Below, piece by piece: positions 10,080 through 21,600 of a stretch of DNA of 64,000 nt (positions are counted from its first letter, which is position 1; every line of letters starts with the position of its first letter). The translations under genes were made by a program, and so were the position numbers. Source of the DNA: Isoetes taiwanensis. Taxonomy: Eukaryota > Streptophyta > Lycopodiopsida > Isoetales > Isoetaceae. The DNA is taken from NCBI GenBank assembly GCA_021234155.1, contig JAJEKV010000049.1, positions 2,945,487-3,009,486 on the forward strand, written 5' to 3'. The notes below the pieces were generated by a model. It made no database searches. It was given only the letters and a program-made list of their open reading frames with translations, and was not told the DNA's origin.

Positions 10080-12412
10080 ATGATTCCTGACTATCTCAAA
10101 AGCAGGGCAACCTTAAGAGTATGGCTTTCATCTTCAATAACCTCAGAATCGGGTAACAGTGCACATAGCCTCGCCAAGGCAATTGCGGTCCTCCCATCTA
10201 ATTGCCTCAACCGTGAAATCGGTGGGACCCCGCGGCGAATTGATGCAATAGCTACAAGCTTGTTCCCCGACAATGAAGCAAGCAAATAAGCTTGGGGCCC
10301 CGTGCCAAGGTGGATTTATGTTGCATGATAATGACCAGCTTTCACTTGGGCCAAAGTAATCAAGGCCCCATATCTTTGAGAAAAACGACCATTGAGATAT
10401 TGTTGCAAAAGCTCAGATCGAATCGGTAAAGCATCAGCAAAGGTTCTCGTTGCACAGCCCAAAACCGCAAACCATGTAGTGCAATGCTCTTTCCAACATC
10501 GCTTCAAACGCCGAGGAGATTCAGCCATGGCAAGTGCAAGAACAAGATAGCTAACATCATCCATGTGGTGCACCTTGCGATATAGTGGAGATGGCGCTTC
10601 ATGGCGTAATGTTGAAGAGGCCAAAAACCCGCCTCTCTTTGTAAAAGAATAGCATAGGGCACCGTTGTTTTAACTCCGAGGCCGTAAGTGAGAAAGGACT
10701 TTTGCACCCACTCCAAGCTCTCCCAAGCACTAGCACTAAATGGCGTGCCCCCACACTTCAGAACCATACAAGAAAAACAGCTCTACCAAAGCCCAAAACA
10801 AGTGGGCTTTCCGTGGCCAATCATGAATTTCTGCGCCAAAAAACAATTGTTTTGCATTGTATAGAGTGCTTCCATCCAGCAGCCACCCGCTTGGTAATAC
10901 ATCGCTCCCAAAGTGCGCTCTACGTAATTCTACACCAAGATACTTGTAGCTATCTACAACTTCAACTTCAAGCTATCATAGTGCATAGGGGAAACATTGT
11001 GACGAAAGATTGAACTACCAAAAGCTTGGTCTTTGAGATTAACACGCAAAACCTCGTGTTCTCACAAAAACCGCAGCAGCATGTGCCGCGATACTAGCAT
11101 CAAGATGTGCCGGTGAAACATCATCAAAGATACATAAGTTGCCTAATGATATAGTGTGCCAAATGTGGACCTTCGCCATGATTATCAAGCCATTCTTCCA
11201 ATTGATCAATGTACAAGCCAAAGAGTGTAGGAGATAAAGGGCAACCCCGACGAAACTCCAATATTGCTAGTGATTTGAGTACCGATGCCGGAAATTTAGC
11301 AAAACCCTTTCATAGAGCCGATAAACCGCATTTTGAAGATCTTGTGGAACCCTGCGCCCGCAAGCCCGCCAAAGAAGCTCGCGCGGGTATTGTATCAAAA
11401 GCGTAAGTAAAATCCACAAAGCATATATAGAGGTCTTGTTTTCGTGACTTCGACTATGTTCAATAAGCATGCGAATGTGAAAATATGATCTATTGTAGAA
11501 TGGCATGGACGAAAGCCCCCGGCCCTACAAAGACGCATACACCAAGATCTGCCTATGATGTCAATCGCTTCGCAAGAAGACCGGCTAAGAGCTTTGAAAA
11601 TATGGAACTTACCATGATCATGCGATAATTAGAAGGGTCATGCTTATCACCGCTTTGTAAATTGGTACAACCTTATCGACAGTTTCGCAAGCCTTCTTGC
11701 AAAGCTTGATTTAAAAGAGTAGTGATGATTGGAAGCAATAGCGACCTCCCCATTTAAGCACCGCTCGCAAATAATGCAAACCTTGAAGATCGAGACTTGC
11801 CATTAGATAGATGCCGCAGCCCTTCTTTGACTTCCTCCTCCTCGTGGAATTGAAGAATATCACCTACCAAAGGAGACACGTAATTAAGGACCCCGTGATG
11901 ATCATATAAGTGGACCAATCGCCATCCCATTGCTGCATAGAAATATGTCCAAGGGTAGGAGGTGGTCGATATAATATTTTGCTCGTAAGGTCCGAGGCTC
12001 ATGTAGCAAGAATTCAAACTTTTGCTTCGATGCTCAAAGAACAAAGCTGCCTTCTTGCGCTTCAAAACGTACTTATAATTCTGAATGGCATTATGTCGCG
12101 ATATCCGCTCAACTATCGCTCGCAATTGTTTTTTAAGCCGCTTGCGCCCCTCATCAAACTGTGCATTTCTAGGAAAGGATTTCCTACCAAAGATGAGCAA
12201 CACCGTGGCGCGCGGTACCAAAGCAAGAGACAACGGTATAAGCAAAGCATCAAGAAATGCCGATTACGCCTTTGAAGAGTTGGGTAATCCAAAATACCCG
12301 CAAGTTTAGGAGCTAATGTCCGCTCATATTCAAAAGATATAGAATAAGTCAAGTTTAATGCGAGGGGCGTGGAGCCCGGATAGCAATGGGTTGAAGAGGT
12401 GGAAGTCGCCAC
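10080..12412 (-). pseudogene. LINE ORF2: reverse transcriptase and C-terminal region, degenerate
   Basis: Several minus-strand frames carry successive parts of one protein. The piece at 11754-12245 (163 aa) holds the basic EN-RT linker. The piece near 11039-11221 covers the segment around the LYIDQLEEW-like motif of RT. The pieces at 10316-10767 contain GLGVKTTVPYAILLQ, matching ALGVKSTVPYQILLQ in the copy at 30235-30429. Breaks are numerous and many fall at CTG/CAG-like positions, so some may be sequence errors rather than mutations. Confidence 0.65.
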
Positions 12413-12949
12413 TTTAATGACAAATAAAGTGGATAGTGATCGATTTTATCTCCTCATCTCTATGCCTTGTGCCAATTCGAAAGTCTAAAATGAGATCCAA
12501 GGCTTGCACTTGGGAAATGACATAATCAACAACACTAGTACCATCACCCCCGCCTATCCTCAAGGGGATTCACCATGTATAAGGGGATATGCCATCTCAA
12601 GGCATGGGGTGGCAAAACCCCTCAGATACCTTAGGATCTTTAAAAGCAAATTTTGACCCCTTTCAAATAAAAATTACCTAGGATAGTGCAAAAATACTGT
12701 AAAAAGGACCCCCCACCGATCGTGATATGTACGAAAATGGGTCCAAAAACTTCCTTCCCTGCATGCATGGGTTATACGCCTAAAACCGTGGAACCCCCTT
12801 GCCTATCCTGTCACCGCATGTAATACCTTTTAGAGTGGCCATTGCTCTAAGCCATTACAAAGTACCATCTCAAAGACTTCACACAACCGATGAGCTCCCT
12901 TCCAAATGTTGAGACGGGTTTGTTAGCATCAAAGATGAACGTACATTAG

Positions 12950-13132
12950 CATCAGATCATTAGCGCATATCCATAAAGGGTCACTAACATCCTCAAGTAT
13001 GAGTTGAGCAAAATTGCATTTCAAAGAAGGCGAGCATTGAAATCACCAAGAAGAATAACATTCCCAACCGCTTGAATTGAGCAATGTCATCATAAAGATC
13101 ACCATAGGGATCATCATGAAGCTTACATCATA
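12950..13132 (-). pseudogene. LINE endonuclease, C-terminal part (3' of the Helitron insertion)
   Basis: The minus-strand conceptual product contains DDPYGDLYDDIAQFK followed by NVILLGDFNARL, the GDFN box of exonuclease-endonuclease-phosphatase (APE-like) LINE endonucleases. It continues the domain interrupted at 16877: the codons of SPFYDE at 16877-16896 join directly to this segment once the Helitron is removed. One frameshift lies next to the junction. Confidence 0.7.
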
Positions 13133-16100
13133 TCTTATCTATTAAAAACAGAGGTCATTGATTTTCGCGGCTTGAACGCCAGATGTTACGCCGCGCGGCG
13201 CTTCCCCCTCCGTGGATCTTTTGGTCGCCTAAGTCTACTTAGGCAACAGATTTGAAATGGATGCAACCAATCTTCAAGCACGCTCTTTCTCCTCCTGTTG
13301 TTGCTTCTCTCCAATGGTGTTATTCTGAGTCTTGCTCCAAGGTTTGGACCATGCCTTCTTCTCGAGCTGCACATTTAAAATGGGAGAGGAATATGTTCTT
13401 CCCTCATTGTTCTTATGCATGCTGGACTTCTCCACATATTCTTGCGAGAAAGGCAAGTTTTTTCAAAACCTGCAGTTTCGTTCCACCTGTTAGGAAAATT
13501 CATGGTGGAGCTTTCATTTTGGGAGCCTGGATCTTGGAACCGGAGCTTTAAGCTATAGCAAACGTTCAAATTTCAGGTGCATCTTTTTTTCTTTCCATGT
13601 TTCCCTCCTCTGTCTCATGCCTTAGCCTCCATCATTTGACTTCTCAAGCTCTTGCATTGTAGGTTCTGAATCGCAAATTAAAAAGGGACAGTGGAGTGGA
13701 GTGATAAAATGTGGACAGCAGATGCTGGAGATAATCTTTGCAGCAACGTCGGACACTTTAAGTGGCGCAGATTAAGAAGAGGAGTGGAGTGATGTAAGCC
13801 GGTCCAAAGACAAATTTCCCCTTTAGGGTAAGGTCCTAGACATGTCTGGTGCAGGGAAGCATTATTTTTCAGCAGCTAAGATGATGGGGCGGTGATCTTC
13901 TCCATCGTCCATGATGAAGTTAATGGAATTTCAATCTGAAATTGTTTTGGGCTCTACAGCAAGTTTACTTTGTTCTTAACAAATTGCCAGTTTTTGCCAC
14001 AAGAAAGTCTGTATTTTTTCTTCTCTGGATCCATCGGTGGGCTTGAAGCTAAGATTTTACTTACAGGCCCATTCCTTCAAAAGCCTTTACAGCTTAAAAA
14101 TACCGCCTTCATCTGTTGAAGAAACGAAATGCAAATCTTGCTTTATTTCATCCGCTTTATACATTCATATGGCTAAGTCCTGCCCCATTGAAATAAATCT
14201 TGCGCAGAAAATCTTGCTAGCATGTTTCAGATGCATGTTATGTTAGGTTAAACAGATTTTAATATATGTAGGCATGTTATGTGTATGTAATTCAGTAATA
14301 AAGTCTGTTCTTTATAATGTTGTGCAGGCATTCTGTAGAGTTGGGATTGAGGCCGGTTTTAGTTGCAGCCACAGCCACAGAGGTGACTAAATCTCCTTTT
14401 ATCTGATGTATTCGGAATTGTTGTTATCTCCACTCTGCATATCCACTCGTAACACATTTTTTTAATTCTACTTTCTTTCAATCTACACACATTGCTCTTC
14501 TTTTTGATATATTCTTTTCTTCTTAATTCTTTTGATACATTTCTCATTTCTTCCTCCTCTTTTTTGTTCTTTTGTATCTGTTGCATGCTTAGCTCTAAAC
14601 GAAATTTTGAATTTCCAAACATCTTAAGCAATGCATTCTATATGATGCATTCCTTTTCTTAATTTTGCCATGTATGGACCCAGATTGCACTTTGTTCAAT
14701 GGTTCTTACTCTGAATCCAAATGCACACTTATAAAAAGTTTCCATCTTGCCACTAAATCTGTCAATGCAAATGTCAATGCAAATATACAAAAACAGTCTA
14801 TGAAGTCTTTGTTTTGCTATGATAATTTGACATCCTTAAAAGCATTCTTCCAAGCATTCGTCATTTAGATGTACTTCACGGTGCAGCTGCCTAAGTAACC
14901 ATTAATGGAGATCAGAAGCAACTGAGATGTTTGTGTTGCTTTATCATTATCTTTTCTTTTGTACCATTTGTCAATCATGTGAAGCTTTTGAGAGTACAAT
15001 ACATATTTGTTATCTTCCTTGGTTTTTGAGAATGCTCTTCCTTTCTGTTGCTCAAGTCAAGAAGACGGTCCCTTTATTTTGAGGTTCCTTTAGAGGATAC
15101 CAGTGCCTTAGTGCCTTGCTCTGCAATGTAGTTTGGGGAGCCTTGCTCTGCAATGAATGAGGTACTTTCTTAATCGTAGGTCACACTTATTTCAAATTTG
15201 TTCATCTTTCCCCCATTCAAGTAGTTAAATCTTAGTCAAAGGTTTGTGTTGAATTTATCCCGCCGTCTTTTTTTTCTACTTAAAAGAAAGGAGTTTTATG
15301 CGTACAATAGATCTCCAGCACTTCTGCAGCCTTCTAAGTCTTGAATTCTCGATTTAGCCCCAAATATCTTGAAATGTGAATAAACAGGGCTTTTAATAAT
15401 GTAGATATTAGTTGAATATATTATGCATGCCCCGTGTCCCATTGCTTATGTATTCTGTCCATATCATCTCTGCTTTGTATCAAAGGCTTTCTTAAGATGT
15501 TTGTTCTTAGCCATTTTGATCTATTCCATTTTGCAGAGTCATAACAGAGCAATGTAAAATAACCCTCACGCTTCCTCGTGACAAAATGATTGCTTTATAT
15601 TCATGTTGGGTAAGTTAGAAGGAGAGGTTGCAGCAGAACACTCTAATCCAGCTCGGATTTGCTCCACCTACCCATTGGCATCCATGAGGTACCTACCTTA
15701 ATTACTTGCATTTGCAGTTGGGCTTGAAAAGCAAACTACTGTTCAATTGATAAATGAATTTATACTTTTGATTTTATTTCATATCATACCAACACATAGA
15801 GCTTCTTATGTTTAGAATAGGCTTATTCTGAATTTTGTTCACATGCAGTGTATGAGATTTATTAACTTTTGCTCCCTTTACTGATAAGGAGCATTTCATT
15901 GGAACATTTCTTTGAGCAGTTGCACACCATCTATTACTTTAGGTGTGCAAACTGAGTTCAGTCCATTATGTTCCATTTTATGCAAAGCTTTCAAGATTTC
16001 AAAGGTTCAAGGTTCAAACTGTTGAGGAGATTGCAACAAGTCAATGCTTTGAGGAGCTATTGCTATTGGTGTAATTACCTGCGTAACATTTATCTTTTTC

Positions 16101-16876
16101 AAGTTTAGTTGCATGAAATTGTTGAAGGTGAGATATGGTGGATGTTGCAGTTATAAGATATTATTCAAGTTTAGATTAGTTTAGTTGCTTGAATATTGTT
16201 GAAGGTGAGATATGGTATATGATGCACTTATAAGATATATATTATTCATGTTCAGATCAAGTGAGTCTAAGTGAAACCATTGTCTTCATCATTCAGATAG
16301 TGGAAATTCATTTCGCTCCTTTCGCAACATAATATTCTTTAGATTTTGTCATTTAATTCACACGACGTGTAATTTGTGAACATTTACGTGAAGAGTAGCA
16401 ATAACAAGGACTTATTCAACGTTGATAAATGCGAAAATGTAGCGTACAAACCATGTTTAAGATGATGTTAGTAATGGAGTCGGCAATAATGGTTGCCAAT
16501 GGTTGACAACATATATCCACTATAATTAGATGTCTCTACAATGCCAAAATTCAATTTCAAATTGCAATTGTGTTTTGCTATTCATTGGATATGCTATCCA
16601 CAAAATACAAAACCATCAGAAACAATAATACCATAAACTCTATATAATCCAATTCCATCTATGCACTCCTTCGTCTGCCGATTCTATTTTGTCCTACACA
16701 TTAGCATATTCCTAACCACTCCATGTCCCGATGGTTAATGTGCAGCCTCCCTAAACCCTTCATGGTTTGCATTCCATTATATCTAGGGACACATTTACAT
16801 TTACAAATTTTATTGTTACGTCTATTCATCACACGCCCATAACTAATGCCCGGCATTGCCGGGCACACGTTTCTAG
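13133..16876 (+). mobile_element. Non-autonomous Helitron (3.7 kb), complete, inserted in a LINE
   Basis: The 5' end is TCTTATCTATTAAAAACAG at 13133, preceded by A. The 3' end carries a 17-base hairpin (7-bp stem GCCCGGC, loop ATT) at 16848-16864, then ACACGTTTCTAG ending at 16876, followed by T. These are the Helitron hallmarks: 5' TC, 3' hairpin plus CTAG, insertion between A and T. Removing the element rejoins the LINE endonuclease at 16877 and 13132, an independent proof of both ends. No Rep/helicase is seen. The interior holds short frames (for example 13252-13551) and patches that might be captured gene pieces, none recognisable. Confidence 0.88.
16848..16876 (+). other. Helitron 3' terminus: hairpin plus CTAG
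   Basis: GCCCGGC-ATT-GCCGGGC hairpin at 16848-16864 followed after 8 bases by CTAG at 16873-16876. The same terminal motif occurs at 23407-23436, 28712-28741 and 35869-35896, so one Helitron family made at least four insertions here. Confidence 0.88.
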
Positions 16877-17305
16877 TTCATCATAAAAAGGTGATGATGT
16901 AGGTGGGAAGTAACAGGCAGCAACAAAAATGGTACTACTATTGTGGCAATGAAGTTTGATCCACATGTAGCAATTATATCTATCAGCTTTATGAAGCGTG
17001 ATATATGGGAAGGAAGGAAGGAAGGTACTTTTATCGTCCACGGAGACCAATCGGTCTATGGGACCCAATACAAAAACGCAGCAATGGGGCAAGGGCATCC
17101 TTGAAATAGCAAGCAACTCCACCACAACCTCGCTGCCCATGACATTCATTAAATAATGAAAAGAATTGATAGCCTGTAAAATGAGGTAGCCGCTTATTCA
17201 ATGCTCCCACGCTTCCATGAGCGTAAGGATATCCATATCTTTTGCAATGGGATTCAAGCCATCACCTTTACGCCATGGAAAACCTCGACAATTCCAAGAC
17301 ACCAA
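16877..17305 (-). pseudogene. LINE endonuclease, N-terminal part
   Basis: The minus-strand product carries the opening motif VSWNCRGFPW (compare TWNxRG of L1 endonucleases), a block ending AWEH, then RGCGGVACYFKDALAP, and after a short insertion IKLHCHNSSTIFVAACYFPP. Two or more frame changes occur, and the 17009-17085 insertion separates the last two blocks. It is the first half of the domain completed at 12950-13132. Confidence 0.7.
17009..17085 (-). mobile_element. Very short LINE 3'-end insertion with (TTCC)n tail
   Basis: On the minus strand this reads TTGGGTCCCATAGACC...GGTCTCCGTGGACGATAAAA followed by about four CCTT units (17009-17025). It is the extreme 3' end of the same LINE family, truncated to about 50-75 bp, inserted inside the endonuclease of a relative. 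Both sides continue the endonuclease reading. Confidence 0.6.
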
Positions 17306-18608
17306 CCGAAGGCACATTTCCTAGGAAGGTACATTTGAGGTATGAGCAAAGGCGAAATGAGGAGGCCGGAGCAATAGAGGCGGCAAATGCAGCAGTAGCA
17401 AAAGAACATCGCTAGCAAAGAAGCAAAAGATCAAGGGTACCATTAGCAACATCGCGGAGAGGAATGGCCTTGAGCGTAAGAAGATGTGGTGGGTGCGTAA
17501 GATGGAACAACACGAGGCGATTTTGCAGATTGGTGTGTGCATGGGAAATGGGAGAATGGACTTTAACACCGAAAAGATGAGTGGCCTTAGCATGATGAAA
17601 GGCGCAGCAAAGTTGCATGTGATGGTGTAAAAATATGGAGTTTTCCACGAATCGCAGCCTTTACCACCATTCTTTTGAATGTCCCGACCTTTTGCAAATT
17701 CCGCCCCCCGCTAACCGTTGGGACTTAGTAAGATCAACATCCGATAGAGAGATGTCCCTTTCAATTGCTTGGCCCGCTTGAGGATATCCATTTTAGTACT
17801 CAAATTTCGCGATCAGAAATTTCACTATGCGCTGGTGGTGAGGCTGCAATGCTCCAACCCTATGTGCAGCAGTGACAACAACTGGTGTTGTGAAGTCCAA
17901 TTTAGCTAACACCAAAGTCTGTACCTTCTATTGCAAGTCCTCTGATGCTTCTTCTGGCATGCCACGAATTACCGATTACACCGACTACAGCTGTATCAAT
18001 GTATTCTCTACGCCCGAAAGCGATGTAGATGCGTATGTAGATGCAAAACCCGCTACATGAGAGTTTTGAAATTGGGGGAGGATGAACTAAGCATGGATCT
18101 CACATTAGAATCATGACGCTTTGAAGAAGAAGTTGGAGGTGCCTTGGTTGCATGAGAATAGGAACGTTCCAAGGCAGCAACTCGACTAGATGTGTCCTTA
18201 GCAAGCTCACCACTTGGCAGGTCATGCTTTCTTCCAATGCTCGCGATGCGAGTATTACAAATCGTAGACACCTCGTAGACATGACGGAGTAAATCTTGTC
18301 TTTGCTTGCCAATATCAACCATTAGGTGCTCCACAAATATATGACAAGCAAAGAAACTCCAACTTTGCCTCAATTGCTTCCCAAAGGTTTGCATGTTCAA
18401 AGATGAATTTTGCCAGCTGAGCGCTGTAAGGTCAGCATTTACACTTTGCCAATTCAGACCTCAATGCACATTGAAATTGTGTCATCTCTTGTTGCCGCAT
18501 GTGCAAAGTAGTCGTAAGAATGCCAAGCTTGTTCTCTAGGTCTTTTGAAGCAAATTGACATAGAGAGGAAGACGCCTTGGACGAGGGACCTTGGAGAAAT
18601 CATCCGGG

Positions 18609-19172
18609 TCAATGCCTCAAAGAATCCGGGCCCCTTTCATCATCATGAGTTGAACCTCCAACGATGTTGGAGGTGTGGTCGAGCCATATGCACTTCCAAC
18701 ACCTGTAGCAGATGCACCGCCCCATCAAGACGATATGGGTGAACCTCCAACGATGTTGAGGTTCGCCCGCCGCCTTGCACCGCCAACGCCTCGTAACGGA
18801 TGCACCGCCTCCATCATCATGTGTTGAGCCTCCAACGCATGTTGGAGGTTCGTCTGGGCCATTTGCTCCACCAACACCATTGGGAATTTGCAATGGACAA
18901 CGCTTATCCCGTTGAGAGTAAAGATGCAATGCCCGATTTAATGTCTGCTGTTTAAGATGAGCATCTTTATTGAGAGATCGAGTCACATCACCTTTGTAAC
19001 CGTTATCTTTGTTCGTGGATCTGAGAGACTTCAAGGGGTGACGAGCAGGCCCTGACGGATCAGTCCCGAAATTAAAAAGTCCAAAAAGCTGAAATGTATA
19101 ATGATGCAAATAGTCTGAAGCATATGTCTTGGAAAGATCCAGGCATAAGCTTTCCAATGAGCCCGAAATCAC
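18609..19172 (-). pseudogene. LINE ORF1-like frame with internal repeats
   Basis: A 187-codon minus-strand frame. The C-terminal third is built from degenerate repeats of about 85-95 bp at 18640-18860 that encode variants of CVGGSTHDDGGG. I see no zinc knuckle or RNA-binding motif. It is called ORF1 because of its position upstream of the endonuclease; it could be unrelated DNA. Confidence 0.4.
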
Positions 19173-19690
19173 ATGATTCTGATGTCTCTAGCTCAAGTTA
19201 TGAGCTCGAGAAGTTTTGCCGTCGGGCACCAAAAAGGCAGAGCGCCAATAGGAAGGAGAACTGCTCCAAAGAGACAGCGATACCTCGACACTCCACAACA
19301 AACTCACAGAAAAACTGCAACTCTACTGCTGTACAAACCGATCATCACCATCTACAACACCCAAGAAGTCCCGCCAAATGGCAAACTTCCGGTCTACTAA
19401 TCCCGGGAACACCAGAAAGCTTTGAAATAGCTTGTACAGAAAGCTTTGGAAGGACTTAATTGTTAGAGGAGTAGACAGACAGACAAAGAATATCCATTGG
19501 TACATAAATGGCCCTCGTCATATAATGAACAAGGTCATTATAAGTGAAGGGTAGCTAAAACCAACAACATGAACAAAATAAAACATGTAATTACAAAAAT
19601 TATGGGGGGATACTATGTGTAGCCTTTCAAAGAGGAAGATTGTTGGTCACATCTTTTGTCTAGCTATGCAGGCACAATAAATTGAATTAG

Positions 19691-19812
19691 ATTTTATCGT
19701 CCACAGAGACCATAAAGTCTACAAAACCCAATACAAGAAAGACATCATAGGAAGCTCATTATTGCCTAGAATTAGAAAACCCTCTACCGATAGAGTTTTC
19801 AAGGGAGTTAAA
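19691..19812 (-). mobile_element. Diverged 3' end of the (TATTC)n-tailed LINE family
   Basis: The minus strand ends with CTCTGTGGACGATAAAATC, a diverged form of the family terminus. Upstream it keeps the conserved block with the paired AAACCCT / GAGGGTTT-like motifs that precede the end in other copies. Only about 120 bp remain. Confidence 0.6.
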
Positions 19813-19818
19813 ATGCAT

Positions 19819-21119
19819 CCTTCCAAAATGGATAGGTGGTCTGGGTATGATGGACTTCTTACTGCAGAGCAAAGTCCTTATTTTAAAGTTCATTTGGAGA
19901 CTCATGAATGGTGAAGATGACTCTCCTGGTTTACGCCTTTTTAGACAAGCTCTTGTTCACTATATCCCTCTAGGCAAGAAGGCAATCAAACCAGTTGGGC
20001 ATTTATTTCAGTCTCTACTGCATTTTTCAAATGCTTCTCCATTTTTGCATGGATTGTTGGCAGCATGGGATGCAGACAAACATCTCTTTTGGCTATGTCC
20101 TTCCATCCACACCCTATTGGAGACTCCATTGTATTGGGCACCACTACCTCCAAACCCCTCAGCACCTCCACTGGCTGCATTAATTAATCTTCTTACACAG
20201 AGACAATGGGTCTTTGCAAGCCTTATCTCTATTCAAGCATGGTATGAAGCCGGTAGCCTCAACTAAAATTTCTAGTCTCCCATTGGGATGTGTCTGTATG
20301 GGAGGTCACAGAAAATTTGCCTCTTATGGTGCACGTTGGTGTTACGTAAAGGTCAGCTTTGGGACTATCATGAAAATATTCACAAAGGCAAGCACTTTGT
20401 CAACTCAGTATATTGCCGCCTCTTAGCACCACAGCCTCTCCCGTTGCTAGATGGGTGGTGCTTATAGGATGCATAGCCCAATTTGAGTTGTACATGGTGC
20501 TGGCTTTGGGATAATTTGCTCCATCCTAAAGTTTCTGTACTTTGGTGGCATGTTATTCACAGTTGCCCGCGTGTTAATGCCTTACAGCATCGTTATGATC
20601 TTCGCATATTTGCAATATGCCCACTTTACCTTTCAAACGTTGAGTCTCTTGAGCATTGTCTTTTTTAATATCCAGAGGTTCAGTCGGTATGGTCCTGGTT
20701 ACAAGGTTTGTTTAACAATGCACTAGACTGCCAATGTATCCTCTTGGCATCCTATCCCAATGCATGGCCCCCAGCTAAACAAAGGGCATTCCATCTTAGT
20801 TCTGATCGGTTCATGTGGTCGAAATGGGAGCGTCGCAGACGCCACATTTTTCAGGGCATTTACTTATCTGCATGTGACGTTATTAGTGTGGCCCAGAATA
20901 AGATATTGATGGCTTACAAGTGTTCCTCCTTTGAGTCCGTAATTGGTTTCAATAACTTCAAATTTGTTCTTATTGTTAGTCTCCTATTCTGAAGTAAGTA
21001 CATTGTGCTTCAGGCTCGTGCTCTTGAACATCTTGTGCTTACAATAGATGAGACATGTACATTCTGTACTTTTCATATCTAATGAATAAACTTATTGCTT
21101 TTGTCCTTCAAAAAAAAAA
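19819..21119 (+). mobile_element. 5'-truncated L1-type LINE with poly(A) (C-terminal ORF2)
   Basis: Plus-strand frames at 19847-20266, 20483-20668 and 20708-20992 encode the region after the reverse transcriptase of a plant L1-type LINE, including a zf-RVT-like segment (CPLYLSNVESLEHCLF). An AATAAA precedes TTGTCC and an A-tract at 21110-21119. A close relative lies at 41990-42630. Stops and frame changes show it is dead. Left limit is approximate. Confidence 0.7.
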
Positions 21120-21239
21120 GGCAAGACAAGATTAACACGAATTGTATTCATTCCATTCTTTGAAATGGCCTGGTATTTCACTTCAAATCTTGCTTTTTGA
21201 GCTCAGAATTTAATGGATAATAAAAAACTAATTAGGTAC

Positions 21240-21600
21240 CCATCAAAATCTTGCTTCTAGGCACTTATCCAATGGAATGGGTACACTCTAAACACATTGC
21301 CTTTCAAATAGTCAGAGTGTGGACACTATGGATCATATGGAAAAGAAGAAGAGCAATTGCCTTCCGTAAAGAATACACTTCAGGCACCGAATTGATGTAT
21401 GCTTTGGAGCGGTATTCAAGAAAGTACAAGTGTATACATGACTGTGAGGCTACTTTAAAAGAGGCAGTCTGGGGGGCTTTCATCAAACTCTAAGGTTGAA
21501 GGTTGATTCTGTAGCTACCCCCTCCCCAAACTTGTATAAAAGGGTGCTTATTTACTGTGTAGTCATGTAATATTTATTCAAAATCAGTAGAATTCAACAT
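21240..21600 (+). pseudogene. Further L1-type LINE C-terminal fragment
   Basis: The 80-codon frame at 21251-21493 (LLGTYPMEWVHSKHIAFQI..WIIWKRRRAIAF) parallels the end of ORF2 in the neighbouring fragment (LLASYPNAWPPAKQRAFHL..WSKWERRRRHIF). It is a diverged member or a second truncated insertion next to the first. Confidence 0.55.

Larger units (their letters stand above)
9789..13132 (-). mobile_element. LINE with (TATTC)n tail, 3' two-thirds (end of endonuclease, RT, 3' UTR)
   Basis: The 3' segment of a minus-strand LINE whose 5' part resumes at 16877, beyond a Helitron. On the minus strand it starts inside the apurinic endonuclease domain (GDFNA motif encoded near 13035-13055), passes through an EN-RT linker (around 11754-12245) and degenerate reverse transcriptase, then the C-terminal region (10080-10770). 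The 3' UTR ends in GGTCTCCGTGGACGTTAAAAA and a tail of about four TATTC units at 9789-9810. The RT is broken by many frameshifts; the YADD box near 11120-11140 is disrupted. The RT resembles the fragment at 30235-31171, which keeps YADD. This is not the L1-type lineage of 36-40 kb. Confidence 0.8.
16877..19490 (-). mobile_element. LINE with (TATTC)n tail, 5' third (ORF1 and start of endonuclease)
   Basis: The 5' part of the LINE interrupted by the Helitron at 13133-16876. From right to left on the minus strand it has an ORF1-like region with internal repeats (18609-19172), a poorly open stretch (17320-18400), the start of an endonuclease domain with RLVSWNCRGFPW encoded near 17270-17305, then GVACYFKDALAP and YMWIKL...VAACYFPPTSSPFYDE up to 16877. 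The 5' end is not defined; similarity cannot be followed beyond about 19.2-19.5 kb. A roughly 75-bp foreign piece at 17009-17085 interrupts the endonuclease. Confidence 0.7.

Noticed and set aside
13252-13551. 99-codon plus-strand frame as a captured gene in the Helitron
   Set aside because: No recognisable domain and no support from splice sites or an overlapping match; kept only as possible captured sequence.
17321-17648. Leu-rich minus-strand frames as membrane proteins
   Set aside because: They are alternative frames of the degenerate LINE between ORF1 and the endonuclease.
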